Shown: one piece after another, positions 19,897-29,092 of the stretch
Layout: every line of letters begins with the position of its first letter
How positions within the stretch are numbered: the first letter of the stretch is position 1
Source of the DNA: Comamonadaceae bacterium G21597-S1
GTDB taxonomy: Bacteria > Pseudomonadota > Gammaproteobacteria > Burkholderiales > Burkholderiaceae_C
Length of the DNA: 64,000 bases
Direction of reading: 5' to 3'
Assembly (NCBI GenBank): GCA_027214345.1
Contig: JAPWHR010000001.1
Coordinates: forward strand, 310,001 to 374,000
Program-made: the position numbers and the translations under genes
The notes under the pieces: generated by a model
The model's input: the letters and a program-made list of their open reading frames with translations, nothing else
Database searches by the model: none
Told to the model about the DNA's origin: nothing

Positions 19897-20820
19897 TCAG
19901 GCCGCCACGGCATCGCCACTGGTGCGCGCCGATGCCTTGCCTTTCCTGCGCAACATCTCCAGGAAGACCTCCGCCGCCGGTGCCAGCGACTGGCCCTTGC
20001 GCTGATAGACAAAATATTCGCGCCGGATCGCCGGTGCCCGCAGCGGCACGAAGCGCACACCGAAATTCTCGGCAAATGCGCTCGCATAGTCGGGCGCGAT
20101 CAGCACCCCCGTGCCGTGGCGGGCCAGCGCCATGGCCGTCGTGAGGTAACCGACGTCGCTGACGGTATGGAACGGCAGATCGTGGCCATGCGCCTGCAGG
20201 CAACGGTCCAGGTAACGCGTGAACTCGTTGGAGTAACTGATCCAGCGCTCGCGGCGCAGGTCCTTCCAGGCAACGCTGGACTTGTCGTAGGCCGGATGCC
20301 CCGGCGCACAGACGAGGCGAAACGGCACATGCATCAGGAAGGTGCGCGAGACGTCGTCGCTGACCGGGCGCTCGGGGCCGACGCCCAGTTCCACCGCCCC
20401 GTGGCGCACGGTGTCCACCACGTCGTCGGCCACCACGTCCTTCAGGCGGATGCTGATATCGGGATGCTGCTGGCCGAAGTCGTTGAGCACCGATGCAACC
20501 CAGGTACAGGCCATCATCTGCGACGTCGTCACGCGCAGGAAGCCGCGGCGCAATGCACGGATCTCCGAGGCCCCTTCCACCACCTGTCGCACGTCCTCGA
20601 GGATGCGCTGTGCCCGCGGTAGCAGGTTCTTGCCGGCTTCGGTCAGCGTGATCGCGGTGCGGCTGCGATCGAACAACTGCAGCCGCAGCTCCTGCTCGAG
20701 TTGCTGCACCAGCATGCTGACCGCGGACTGCGTCAGGCTGAGCTGGCGTGCCGCACCCGTGAAGCTGCCGTATTGGGTGACTGCGGCGAACGCCCGCATC
20801 TGTCTCAAGCTGATATTCAT
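19897..20820 (-). CDS. LysR-family regulator divergent from the hydantoinase operon
   Basis: This 307-residue LysR-type regulator has its helix-turn-helix in MRAFAAVTQYGSFTGAARQL and LTQSAVSMLVQQLEQEL (about residues 8-45) and an effector-binding domain from about 90. It is transcribed away from the FAD dehydrogenase/hydantoinase operon with a 162-nt spacer that holds a dyad and a promoter. That places it as the probable regulator of that operon. It meets otnK tail to tail 35 nt away, with no T-rich terminator visible between. Confidence 0.87.
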   Translation of the reverse strand: MNISLRQMRAFAAVTQYGSFTGAARQLSLTQSAVSMLVQQLEQELRLQLFDRSRTAITLTEAGKNLLPRAQRILEDVRQVVEGASEIRALRRGFLRVTTSQMMACTWVASVLNDFGQQHPDISIRLKDVVADDVVDTVRHGAVELGVGPERPVSDDVSRTFLMHVPFRLVCAPGHPAYDKSSVAWKDLRRERWISYSNEFTRYLDRCLQAHGHDLPFHTVSDVGYLTTAMALARHGTGVLIAPDYASAFAENFGVRFVPLRAPAIRREYFVYQRKGQSLAPAAEVFLEMLRRKGKASARTSGDAVAA

Positions 20821-20868
20821 GGTGCACCAATCGGGTTCGCGCAGGCGGCATGGCAGACGGCACCTGCA

Positions 20869-20890
20869 CCATCATCAGATTCTATGATGG
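20869..20890. promoter_or_regulatory. Candidate LysR-type operator
   Basis: The dyad CCATCAT, 8-nt spacer, ATGATGG is perfect over seven-base arms. It lies in the divergent spacer 49 nt from the LysR start codon and 20 nt upstream of the -35 of the opposite promoter, the usual place for a LysR activation site. Confidence 0.5.
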
Positions 20891-20909
20891 GAACATCAAA
20901 AGAATTCGC

Positions 20910-20939
20910 TTGTCTGATACTGGAGTCGATTCCTAGAAT
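20910..20939 (+). promoter_or_regulatory. Promoter of the FAD dehydrogenase/hydantoinase operon
   Basis: TTGTCT (20910-20915, 4 of 6) and TAGAAT (20934-20939, 5 of 6) are separated by 18 nt. The ATG of the first gene lies 44 nt past the -10. The weak -35 fits an activator-dependent promoter. Confidence 0.5.
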
Positions 20940-20982
20940 GCCTCGATCGCTCCGAAACCGACACCGAATACCTCTTGATTTC

Positions 20983-22221
20983 ATGCACATTGCCGTAGTG
21001 GGAACCGGAATCGTCGGCGCATGCAGCGCCGCCTGGCTGCAACGCGACGGCCACCAGATCACCTTCGTGGACCCGCTGGAGCCGGGCCAGGCCTGCTCCT
21101 TCGGCAACGCCGGCTCCTTGTCGCCGAGCGCCTGCCTGCCGGTGGGCATGCCCAACATGTGGCGCAAAGTACCCAGCTGGCTGCTCGACCCGCTGGGGCC
21201 GCTGACGATCCGCACCAGCTACCTGCCGCGGGTCCTACCCTGGCTGGTGCGCATGTTGCGGCACTCGACGCCGAAGGAGGTCACGCGTATCGCCAGCTCG
21301 CTGGTCACGCTGTTGCGCCCGATCTTCGAGTGTTACGAGCCGCTGCTGGAACACGCACAGGCCCAGTCGCTGGTGCAGCGTTCCGGCTGCCTGTATGTGT
21401 ATTCCTCGCGCGAGGCCGCGGCACAGTGGAAATGGGGCATGGACCTGCGGCGCTCGCTCGGCGTCAACCTGATCGACGTCGACCGCGAAGAACTCGAGAC
21501 CCTGGAGCCCGACCTCAAGGGCCGGTTCCGCTTCGGCATCCTGGCGCCCGACAACGGCTCGACGCTGGACCCGTCGCAGCTGGTACAGGCCTTGTGCCGG
21601 CAAAGCCTGCGTGACGGCGCGCACCACGACCGGCGCACGGTCGTCGGGTTCGAACGGCAAGGCCGCCGCGTCACCGGTTTGCGGATGGACCAAGGCGAAC
21701 CGCTGGCCGTCGACGGAGTCGTGATCGCCGCCGGTGCATGGTCGGGCGCGCTGGCCACGCAGCTGGGGAACCGGTTGCCACTGGAATCGCAACGCGGCTA
21801 CCACGTGACCGTACGCAGCTCCAACCTGCAGTTGCGCCATACCGTCATGGCGTCGGAAAACAATCTCATGGTCAATCCGATGGCCATGGGCCTGCGCCTG
21901 GCCGGCACGGTCGAATTCGCCGGCCTGAACCCGCCCCCGAACTACGAACGCGCGCAGGCCCTGCTGCGCCAGGGCCGGCAATTGTTCCCGCATCTGGACA
22001 CCGCCGACGTCACGCAATGGATGGGCCACCGTCCCTGCATGCCCGACAGCCTGCCGGTGATCGACCGTTCGCGCAACGCCGACAACGCCTGGCTGGCGTT
22101 CGGTCATGGCCACATGGGCATGTGCATGGGCGCCACGACCGGACGCGAACTGGCCCACCTGGTCGCGGGCCGTCCGACCCAGGTCGACCTGGCACCGTTT
22201 CGCGCGGCCCGCTTTCACTGA
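20983..22221 (+). CDS. FAD-dependent D-amino-acid dehydrogenase-like oxidoreductase (DadA family)
   Basis: This DAO/DadA-type flavoenzyme oxidises an amino acid to an imino acid and passes electrons to the respiratory chain. The 412-residue product begins with the FAD-binding motif VVGTGIVGACSA (5-16). It contains VIAAGAWSG, the second flavin motif, near 247-255, and ends with WMGHRPCMPDSLPVIDRS, a DadA hallmark, near 346-363. It is the first gene of an operon with hydantoinase A/B, a Bug receptor and RidA. RidA destroys the imine or enamine products of such oxidases, which supports an amino-acid substrate. Which amino acid is unknown. Confidence 0.85.
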   Translation: MHIAVVGTGIVGACSAAWLQRDGHQITFVDPLEPGQACSFGNAGSLSPSACLPVGMPNMWRKVPSWLLDPLGPLTIRTSYLPRVLPWLVRMLRHSTPKEVTRIASSLVTLLRPIFECYEPLLEHAQAQSLVQRSGCLYVYSSREAAAQWKWGMDLRRSLGVNLIDVDREELETLEPDLKGRFRFGILAPDNGSTLDPSQLVQALCRQSLRDGAHHDRRTVVGFERQGRRVTGLRMDQGEPLAVDGVVIAAGAWSGALATQLGNRLPLESQRGYHVTVRSSNLQLRHTVMASENNLMVNPMAMGLRLAGTVEFAGLNPPPNYERAQALLRQGRQLFPHLDTADVTQWMGHRPCMPDSLPVIDRSRNADNAWLAFGHGHMGMCMGATTGRELAHLVAGRPTQVDLAPFRAARFH

Positions 22222-22229
22222 CGCGCCGC

Positions 22230-24194
22230 ATGACGACACGCTGGGCCATCGGCATCGACATGGGCGGCACCTTCATCGACGTGGTCGCCCTATCGTCGGA
22301 CGGCGAACTGCGCAGCCTCAAGCATCCGCGCGAGGCGGGCCGCATGGTGGAGCCGATCGTGCAGGCGCTCGGGCAGATGCTGGCCCACGCCGGCATCGCG
22401 GCCACGCAGGTGGCGCGTATCGTGCATGGTTCCACCGTGGTCACCAACTTGCTGCTTGAACAGACCGACGGACCGGTGGCGGTGCTGACCAACACCGGCA
22501 TGCGCGACGTGCTGGCGTTGGCCCGGCAGGACCGGCACGACCTGTACCGCGCCGCCGTAGCGCCCCCGACACCGGAACGCCGGTTGTTTCCGGCCGAGTT
22601 GCGATTCGAGATTGCCGGCCGGCTGGACGCCGCGGGGCGCGAGGTGCAACCACCCGACCGCGAGCAGGTCACGGCGCTGGCCCACGAACTGGCCGCACGC
22701 GGACTGTCGGCGGTGGCCGTGTGCCTGCTGTTCTCGCATGTGTCGCCCCGACACGAGCAGCAGGTCCGCCGCTGGTTGCTGGACGCACAACCCGCGCTGA
22801 TGGTGTCGCTGTCCAGCGAGGTCGACCCCAAGCCGCGCGAGTTCGAACGTTTCCTGGTCACCGCCTTCGACGCCTACAGCAAGCCGATGGTGCAGCGTTA
22901 CCTGCATGCGCTGCATGAGGCCTTCGCAGCGCAAGGCCTGCCCGACCCGTCGCTGATGCGCTCCGAAGGCGGCATTGCCGACTGGCGCCAGGCACTGCAA
23001 CGCCCGGTCGCACTGGCCATGTCCGGCCCGTGCGCGGCGCTGCAAGGTGTGGCCGCCAGCCTGCCCGCGGACGACGCGTCCCGGGTCGTGATGACACTGG
23101 ACGTGGGCGGCACCAGCACCGACATCGGCCTGCTGGAGGCCGGCCAGCCATTGTTCACCGACACGCTGCTGTGTGGCGACCTGCGCTTGCGATTGCGCTG
23201 CGCTGACGTGGAGTCGCTGCCGATCGGCGGCGGCAGCCTGGCCAGCGTCAATGCCGGGGGCGGCCTGCGCCTGGGCCCGCGCTCGCAAGGCGCCTCGCCC
23301 GGCCCCGCCGCCTACGGACGCGGCGGCGTGAACGCCACCTTGACGGACGCCCTGCTGCTGCTCGACCGCCTGCCACGCCACCTGGCCGGCGGCGTGACCC
23401 TCGACCACGACCAGGCCCGGGCCGCGGTGGAACGCGATGTCGGGCAAGCCCTGGGCATTCCGGTCATCGAAGCGGCGCGAGCCATCGTGGCCACCGCGGC
23501 CACGGCCATGGCCGAAAGCCTCAAGACCCGTGCGTTCCAGCGCGACCTGCATCCCGCAGATTGCCTGCTGGTGGCCGCCGGTGGCGGCGGCGCCCAGCAC
23601 GTGGCCGAAGTGGCGGAACTCGCCGGCGTGCGCCGGGTGCGCGTGATCGCCCATGCGGGCGTGGTCGCCGCGCTGGGCCTGCTGGCGGCCGCGCCGACAC
23701 GCACGGTGGAATCCGCGTGCCGGCTGAAGCTGACGGACCACGGCCTGGCGGCACTGCAGGACCTGCGCATGGCACTGCTGCCCGACGACATCGCGGACAT
23801 GGCACAACACTGGAGCCTGGAGATTCTGCTCGCCGGCCAGGGCAGCCCGGTGGAGGTGCGCTGGTGGCCGGGCGAGGACCTGCACACGCTGCAGGCGCGT
23901 TTCGCCGAGCGATACCAGGCCTTGCGCGGCCAGATGCCGGAACGTTTCGAGGCGCAGGTCGGCCTGCTGCGCGGCGTGTTCCAGCGCGCTGTGCCGGCGC
24001 CGGGCGCCGAAGCCCGGCACCTGCAGGCCGGCGCCGGACTGCTGGCCGGACATGCCGACCGCGGCGCGGGCCCGCAGGCGCTGTTCGCCGCCACCACCAC
24101 CGTGTGGGTGCCCGCCGGCTGGTGCTGGCAAGCCCAGCCCGACGGCTCACTGCTGCTGAGCCGGCTGCACGACGACGAGGCATCACATGTCTGA
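22230..24194 (+). CDS. hyuA: Hydantoinase/oxoprolinase subunit A
   Basis: This is the ATP-binding subunit of an ATP-dependent cyclic-amide hydrolase (N-methylhydantoinase, 5-oxoprolinase or acetone-carboxylase-like group). The 654-residue product has an N-terminal ASKHA nucleotide motif GIDMGGTFIDVV (8-19) with HGSTVVTNLL near 66-75. A second nucleotide motif, LDVGGTSTDIG, sits near 290-300, and AAGGGGAQHV near 450. It starts 8 nt after the upstream gene and overlaps hyuB by 8 nt, so translation is coupled. It is slightly shorter than the usual 680-700 residues. Hydantoin, oxoproline or creatinine-type rings are possible substrates. Confidence 0.87.
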   Translation: MTTRWAIGIDMGGTFIDVVALSSDGELRSLKHPREAGRMVEPIVQALGQMLAHAGIAATQVARIVHGSTVVTNLLLEQTDGPVAVLTNTGMRDVLALARQDRHDLYRAAVAPPTPERRLFPAELRFEIAGRLDAAGREVQPPDREQVTALAHELAARGLSAVAVCLLFSHVSPRHEQQVRRWLLDAQPALMVSLSSEVDPKPREFERFLVTAFDAYSKPMVQRYLHALHEAFAAQGLPDPSLMRSEGGIADWRQALQRPVALAMSGPCAALQGVAASLPADDASRVVMTLDVGGTSTDIGLLEAGQPLFTDTLLCGDLRLRLRCADVESLPIGGGSLASVNAGGGLRLGPRSQGASPGPAAYGRGGVNATLTDALLLLDRLPRHLAGGVTLDHDQARAAVERDVGQALGIPVIEAARAIVATAATAMAESLKTRAFQRDLHPADCLLVAAGGGGAQHVAEVAELAGVRRVRVIAHAGVVAALGLLAAAPTRTVESACRLKLTDHGLAALQDLRMALLPDDIADMAQHWSLEILLAGQGSPVEVRWWPGEDLHTLQARFAERYQALRGQMPERFEAQVGLLRGVFQRAVPAPGAEARHLQAGAGLLAGHADRGAGPQALFAATTTVWVPAGWCWQAQPDGSLLLSRLHDDEASHV

Positions 24195-25797
24195 ACAACT
24201 GGTCCGGATGGAGCCGGTGCGGCTCGCGCTGCAAGGCATCGTCGACCGCATGCAAGGCCGCATGATGCGGGCCGCCTATTCGTCGATCGCACGCGAAGGG
24301 GGCGACTGCGCGGCGGCGCTGTTCCTGCCCGATGGCCGCCTGCTGGCGCAGGCGCGCTCCCTGCCACTGCTGCTCGGCTCGCTGATTCCCGCGGTGGCGG
24401 GCGTGTTGCGGCAGTTCGCGCCGGCGCAGATGGCCGACGGCGACGCCTACCTGATGAACGACCCGTGGTCGGGCGGCACCCACCTGCCCGACCTGGTCGT
24501 GGTGCGACCGGTGATGCACGAAGGCCAGCCGATCGCGCTGGCCGCCACCATCTTGCACCACCAGGACGTGGGCGGCATGACCGCCGGATCGATACCGCCG
24601 AATGCGACCGACATCTTCCAGGAAGGACTGCGGATCCCGCCGTTGCGCTGGCGCAGCGCGGGCCAGGCCGATGCCGGCATCGAGCGGCTGTTGTGCGCCA
24701 ACAGCCGCACGCCGGACAACCTGATGGGCGACCTCGCGGCCCAATGGTCGGCCGTGACCCAGGGCGCGAGCGAGACCGTCGGCTTGCGCGCGCGCACCGG
24801 CGACGGCTTCCATGGCATCTGCGAAGCCTTGCTGGCGCAGTCCGAACGGATCACGCGCGAGGCCTTGCGGCACGCACCCGACGGGCACTGGCGCTGGGAA
24901 GACCAGCTCGACGGCGACGGCGTCGACGACAAACCGGTGCGCATCGCGGTCAGCCTGCACAAGCAGGACGACCGCCTGACGATCGACTTCAGCGGATCGT
25001 CGCCGCAGACACGCGGACCGGTGAACGCCTCGCCCTCGAGCATGATGGCGGCGATCCTGTTCTTCATGCGCACCCTGGCGCCGCAGGCGCCGAACAACGC
25101 GGGCTGCCTGGCACCGGCGCGCTGGATCCTGCCCGAGGGCAGCGTGGTCCATCCCCGCCTGCCCGCGGCCGTGAACGCCCGCACTGCCACGGTCAAGCTG
25201 GCCTGCAACGCGATGCTCGGTGCCTGGTCGCTGGCCGCATCGCGCACGCCGCTGGCCTCGAATGCCGGTGTGGCCACGGTGCTCTCGCTCAGCGGCACCG
25301 ACCGCCAGGGCCGGCGCTGGCTGCTGACCGAAATCATTGCCAGCGGCGCCGGCGCCAGCGCCACGGCGCACGGCGCCAGCGGCGTCTCGACCGACGTGGG
25401 CAACGCCCGCAACACGCCGGTCGAGGTGATCGAATCCGACGCGCCGCTGCGCGTGCTCTGTTATGCCATCCGCGACGGCTCCGGCGGCGCCGGCCTCTAC
25501 AGCGGCGGCCACGGCGTGCGGCGCATCTACCAGTTGCTCGAGGGGCATGGCAGCGTTTCCTACCGGGGCGAACGCCATGTCAGCCGTGCACGCGGCAGCC
25601 AGGGAGGCGGCGACGGCGCGCCTTCGGCCGCGCGCATCGAAAGATCCGATGGACGCATCGACACCTTGCCCGCCCGGGCACGGGTCGACTGGTCCGAAGG
25701 AGACAGGCTCGTCATAGAAACGGCCGGCGGCGGCGCCTGGGGCCCACCGGAAGCGATTCCGGTGCCACCCGGGCTCCACATCATTGGAACCACTTGA
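24187..25797 (+). CDS. hyuB: Hydantoinase/oxoprolinase subunit B
   Basis: This is the partner subunit of HyuA. The 536-residue product has the hydantoinase B fold, with AYSSIAREGGDCAAALFLPD near 30-50, NDPWSGGTHLPDL near 91-103, TILHHQDVGG near 121-130, and the central FSGSSPQTRGPVN near 270-282. These blocks include the metal-binding histidines of the family. It ends 14 nt before the Bug receptor gene of the same operon. The gene overlap with hyuA and matched sizes argue for a functional heteromer. Confidence 0.88.
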   Translation: MSEQLVRMEPVRLALQGIVDRMQGRMMRAAYSSIAREGGDCAAALFLPDGRLLAQARSLPLLLGSLIPAVAGVLRQFAPAQMADGDAYLMNDPWSGGTHLPDLVVVRPVMHEGQPIALAATILHHQDVGGMTAGSIPPNATDIFQEGLRIPPLRWRSAGQADAGIERLLCANSRTPDNLMGDLAAQWSAVTQGASETVGLRARTGDGFHGICEALLAQSERITREALRHAPDGHWRWEDQLDGDGVDDKPVRIAVSLHKQDDRLTIDFSGSSPQTRGPVNASPSSMMAAILFFMRTLAPQAPNNAGCLAPARWILPEGSVVHPRLPAAVNARTATVKLACNAMLGAWSLAASRTPLASNAGVATVLSLSGTDRQGRRWLLTEIIASGAGASATAHGASGVSTDVGNARNTPVEVIESDAPLRVLCYAIRDGSGGAGLYSGGHGVRRIYQLLEGHGSVSYRGERHVSRARGSQGGGDGAPSAARIERSDGRIDTLPARARVDWSEGDRLVIETAGGGAWGPPEAIPVPPGLHIIGTT

Positions 25798-25811
25798 AAG
25801 CACGAACTGCC

Positions 25812-26822
25812 ATGAAATCACTAGCGCACACCACCCGGGGCCTGCCCCGCTTCCTGACGGCGTTGACCGCGATCGCCGCCTTGTCACTGGGCGCCCTGAC
25901 AGCCGCGCCGGCCGCGGCCCAGACCTATCCCTCCAAGACGGTCCGCATCGTGGTGCCCTTCCCGCCCGGCGGCAGCACCGACCTGCTGGCGCGCCGGCTG
26001 AGTGACCGCTTGTCCGAGAAGTGGAAACAGACCGTCATCGTCGAGAACCGCGCCGGTGCCGGCGGCACGGTGGGCGCGGACCATGTCTCCAAGTCGGAGC
26101 CCGATGGCCACACTCTGCTCCTGGGCGTGACCGGCAGCAACGGCATCGCCGGTTCTCTGTACCCCAACCTGCCCTACGACATGGTCAAGGGCTTCTCGCC
26201 GATCACCATCGTCGTCAGCGCGCCGCTGCTGATCGTCAAGAACCCCAAGGTGCCGGCGAACAACCTGCAGGAACTGGTGGCGGCCGCCCGTGCCAAGCCC
26301 GCGTCACTGAGTTATGGCTCCCCCGGCAACGGCACCTCGATGCACCTGACCGGAGAGATGTTCAAGCTGGCGACCAAAGCCTCCTTCCTGCACATTCCGT
26401 ACCGTGGCAGTGCCGGCGCGCTGGCCGACACCATGGGCGGACAGATCGACCTGATGTTCGGCGACGTGCTGGTCGTGACGCCGCAACTGGCCGCCGGCAA
26501 GCTGGTCGCCCTGGGCGTGACGTCGAAGGAACGCCACCCGATGTTCCCCAACGTGCCCACGGTGGCCGAAAGCGGTTACCCCGGTTTCGAGGCCTTGTCG
26601 TGGCAAGGCCTGTTCGCGCCGGCCGGCACGCCACCGGCCATCGTCGAGAAGATCAACCAGGACGTGAACGCTGCGCTCAAGAGTGCGGAGTTCCAGGAGT
26701 ATTTCGGCTCGCGCGGCTTCACGCTTGGCGGCAGCAGCGCCGGCGAGTTCAAGGCTTTCATCGAAAACGAGGTCAAGAAGTGGGCCAACATCGTCAAGAC
26801 CGCCGGCGTCAAGGTGGATTGA
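25812..26822 (+). CDS. Bug-family periplasmic receptor of the hydantoinase operon
   Basis: This is an extracytoplasmic solute-binding protein of the tripartite tricarboxylate transporter (Bug) family. The 336-residue product has a Sec signal peptide ending near AAAQ (about residue 37) and the family opening YPSKTVRIVVPFPPGGSTD. The middle contains SYGSPGNGTS and PYRGSAGALADTMGGQ, parts of the ligand pocket. It has no tctA or tctB gene beside it, so it would have to use a permease encoded elsewhere or act as a sensor. Its operon suggests it binds a hydantoin-like or amino-acid-like acid. Confidence 0.9.
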   Translation: MKSLAHTTRGLPRFLTALTAIAALSLGALTAAPAAAQTYPSKTVRIVVPFPPGGSTDLLARRLSDRLSEKWKQTVIVENRAGAGGTVGADHVSKSEPDGHTLLLGVTGSNGIAGSLYPNLPYDMVKGFSPITIVVSAPLLIVKNPKVPANNLQELVAAARAKPASLSYGSPGNGTSMHLTGEMFKLATKASFLHIPYRGSAGALADTMGGQIDLMFGDVLVVTPQLAAGKLVALGVTSKERHPMFPNVPTVAESGYPGFEALSWQGLFAPAGTPPAIVEKINQDVNAALKSAEFQEYFGSRGFTLGGSSAGEFKAFIENEVKKWANIVKTAGVKVD

Positions 26823-26829
26823 CCCGCGC

Positions 26830-27228
26830 ATGCCAGCAACCGGCATCCGCCATCTGGGCCCGCCCGTGCAACGCGCGGGCAAGGTCCAGCCGATCTCGCC
26901 CGCGGTGCTCGTCGACGAGCGGCTGGTCTTCGTCGCCGGCCAGGTGCCGATGCGCGACGGCCAGCCGGCCGGCGAGGACATCGCCAGCCAGACCCACTAC
27001 ACGCTGGATCTGATCGAGGCCATCCTGCACGGCGCCGACTGCACGCTGGCCGACGTCGTCAAGACCACGGTCTGGCTGGTCGACGGGCAGGACTATGCCG
27101 GCTTCAACGAGGCCTATGCCCGGCGGTTCCCGGCAGCCAGCGCGCCCGCCCGCTCGACCGTGATCGCCGGCCTGATCGCGCCGGTGAAGGTGGAGATCGA
27201 AGCGGTGGCGCTGCGCCCGGCGCGCTGA
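26830..27228 (+). CDS. RidA/YjgF family enamine/imine deaminase
   Basis: RidA proteins hydrolyse reactive 2-aminoacrylate-like enamines and imines to keto acids and ammonia. The 132-residue product has the trimeric chorismate-mutase-like fold with PISPAVLVDERLVFVAGQVP, VVKTTVWLVD and RSTVIAGL, where Arg in PARSTV is the conserved substrate-binding residue. It is the last gene of the operon, 7 nt after the Bug gene. Pairing with an FAD amino-acid dehydrogenase makes a protective role for its imine product likely. Confidence 0.85.
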   Translation: MPATGIRHLGPPVQRAGKVQPISPAVLVDERLVFVAGQVPMRDGQPAGEDIASQTHYTLDLIEAILHGADCTLADVVKTTVWLVDGQDYAGFNEAYARRFPAASAPARSTVIAGLIAPVKVEIEAVALRPAR

Positions 27229-27280
27229 GCCGACCGGGCGCCGCGGCGGCCCCGGATCGACGGGCCCGGCGGCGCGGGGC

Positions 27281-27297
27281 GCCGACGCTCCGTCGGC
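27281..27297. other. Hairpin between convergent operons
   Basis: GCCGACG, ctc, CGTCGGC forms a seven-base-pair hairpin in the 83-nt gap between ridA and the ferredoxin gene, which converge here. There is no T-run, so it is at most a pause site. Confidence 0.3.
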
Positions 27298-27311
27298 CCG
27301 CGTGCGCCGCC

Positions 27312-27635
27312 TCAGGACTGCTTCTCGGGGATGCGCACCACGAGGCCGTCGAGCGCCGCGGTCATCGGGATCTGGCAGCTGAGCCGGCTCTCGGGACGCC
27401 GTTCGCTGGCCACGAAGTCGAGCATCTCGGCCTCCAGGTCGTCCGGCGGCACCAGGCGGTCGACGAAGGCCGCGTCGACGTAGACATGGCAGGTCGCGCA
27501 GGAACAGCTACCGCCGCATTCGGCATCGATGCCGCGGACATTGCCGTGGATGGCGTTCTCCATCACGCTGGAGCCGGGTTTCGCCTCCACGCTCTGGCGG
27601 CTGCCGTCGTTCAGGATGTAGTGGATCGTGGGCAT
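27312..27635 (-). CDS. [2Fe-2S] ferredoxin, putidaredoxin type
   Basis: This is a 107-residue electron carrier. The cluster cysteines follow the vertebrate/putidaredoxin spacing C40-x5-C46-x2-C49 and C87, with a further Cys44 inside the loop. The surrounding ECGGSCSCATCHVYVD and RLSCQIP are diagnostic. Such ferredoxins serve P450s and three-component Rieske oxygenases such as LigX. It is the third gene of a tight operon with a Rieske oxygenase and a glutamine-synthetase-like protein, 5 nt after the latter, so it most probably feeds that oxygenase. No ferredoxin reductase gene is nearby. Confidence 0.9.
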   Translation of the reverse strand: MPTIHYILNDGSRQSVEAKPGSSVMENAIHGNVRGIDAECGGSCSCATCHVYVDAAFVDRLVPPDDLEAEMLDFVASERRPESRLSCQIPMTAALDGLVVRIPEKQS

Positions 27636-27640
27636 CGGAC

Positions 27641-29077
27641 TCAATACAGGTCGAAGTACTCGCGGTGTTCCCACGCGCTGACTTCCAGGTTGAAGCGGTC
27701 GATCTCGGCCTGCTTGATGTGGCACAGGTAGTGGACGAAGTCCTTGCCCATCTGCCGGTTCAGCATCTCGCTGGCGCGCAGGCAGGCCAGCGCATCGCCG
27801 AGCGAACGCGGCAACTGCTCGGCCGGCGTGTCGTACGGCGCATCGGCCGAAGGACCGGGATCGGTCTTGTTGTGCATGCCGTCGAGGCCGGAGAACACCT
27901 GCGAGGCCATGTAAAGATACGGATTGGCGGCCGGCTCGCCGACCCGGTTCTCGATCCGGGTCGCCGCCTGGCCGACGCCGCCGAGCACGCGCAGCATCGC
28001 ACCGCGGTTGTCGCGTGCCCAGATCGCGCGGTCCGGCGCCAGCGAGAACGGCCGGTAGCGGCGATACCCGTTGATGGTCGGGCTCGCCAGCGCGGCCGCG
28101 GCGCAGGCGTGTTGCTTGAGCCCGCCGAGGTAATGCAGGCCGATGTCGCTCAGGTCGCGACCCTCCCGTGACGGAATGAAGGCGTTCGCGCCGCCGCTGT
28201 CGCGCAGCGACTGGTGCAGGTGCCAGCCGCTGGACATCACGTTCGGAATCCGCGGCCGGCACATGAAGGTCGCGTGGTAGCCGGCACGATGGCACACCTG
28301 CTTGATGGCGCTGCGCAACAGCACCATGGTGTCTGCGGCCAGCAGGCCGGCCATCGGCCCGAAGGTCAGCTCGAACTGGCTGGGGCCGTATTCGATCTCC
28401 AGCGAGCGCAAGGGAAGGCCCAGGCCGGTGAGGTTCGCGCGCAGCAGTTCCATCACTGCGTCGACCCGGTCGTAACGCAGCTCGGTCAGGTACTGGTATC
28501 CCTGCGACAGCAGCGAGACCCGCGGCGGTTCGCCCGGTTGCCCGGAGTCACCGAGTTCCAGCGCATCGCCTTCGCGCTTGAACACATGGAACTCGACCTC
28601 CAGCCCGGCGATGAACTCCATGCCCATGGCGTGCAACTGCTGCAATGCGCGTTGCATGACCTGGCGCGTGGCGTATGGACACGGCCGACCGTCGTTCATG
28701 TACGCGTCGCACAACACCCAGCCGGTGCGCGCCGACCAGGGTAATACCTTGAATGTGGACGGATCGGCGACGATCGTGAAATCGGCGCCCCCTTGCAGCC
28801 CTTCGACGGCAAAGCCGCCGCCAGCGGTGAAGACTGGGAACACGGTCTTGTGCGAGGTGTCCTTGGCCAGCAGCGTCGTGGTCAGGTTGACGCCGGCCCA
28901 CAAGGCATCGCGCGCCTCGCTCGCCACCAGGGTCTTGCCGCGCAACATGCCGTGCTGGTCCGGCCAGGCGAAACGCACCAGGTCGAGTTCGCCGGCGTCG
29001 ATGCGGCCCACCAGTTCGCGCGCCTGCTGCTGCTGGGTATCGGTCCACAGGCCGTGGCGGTCTACGAATGTCTGCAT
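27641..29077 (-). CDS. Glutamine-synthetase-family ligase in the Rieske operon
   Basis: This is a 478-residue protein of the glutamine synthetase fold, which joins the gamma-carboxylate of glutamate to ammonia or an amine with ATP. It shows the beta-grasp N-terminus with FAWPDQHGMLRGK, metal residues in AGLEVEFHVF, the ATP-side SSGWHLHQSL, and the arginine block RDNRGAMLRV with RIENRVGEPAANPYLY. It is not housekeeping GlnA: the sequence is closer to gamma-glutamyl-amine ligases such as PuuA and IpuC. It lies 15 nt after a Rieske oxygenase gene and before a ferredoxin gene, recalling the aniline system in which a GS-like protein precedes the dioxygenase. The substrate is unknown. Confidence 0.85.
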   Translation of the reverse strand: MQTFVDRHGLWTDTQQQQARELVGRIDAGELDLVRFAWPDQHGMLRGKTLVASEARDALWAGVNLTTTLLAKDTSHKTVFPVFTAGGGFAVEGLQGGADFTIVADPSTFKVLPWSARTGWVLCDAYMNDGRPCPYATRQVMQRALQQLHAMGMEFIAGLEVEFHVFKREGDALELGDSGQPGEPPRVSLLSQGYQYLTELRYDRVDAVMELLRANLTGLGLPLRSLEIEYGPSQFELTFGPMAGLLAADTMVLLRSAIKQVCHRAGYHATFMCRPRIPNVMSSGWHLHQSLRDSGGANAFIPSREGRDLSDIGLHYLGGLKQHACAAAALASPTINGYRRYRPFSLAPDRAIWARDNRGAMLRVLGGVGQAATRIENRVGEPAANPYLYMASQVFSGLDGMHNKTDPGPSADAPYDTPAEQLPRSLGDALACLRASEMLNRQMGKDFVHYLCHIKQAEIDRFNLEVSAWEHREYFDLY

Positions 29078-29092
29078 GGTCGTAGCTCCGGT

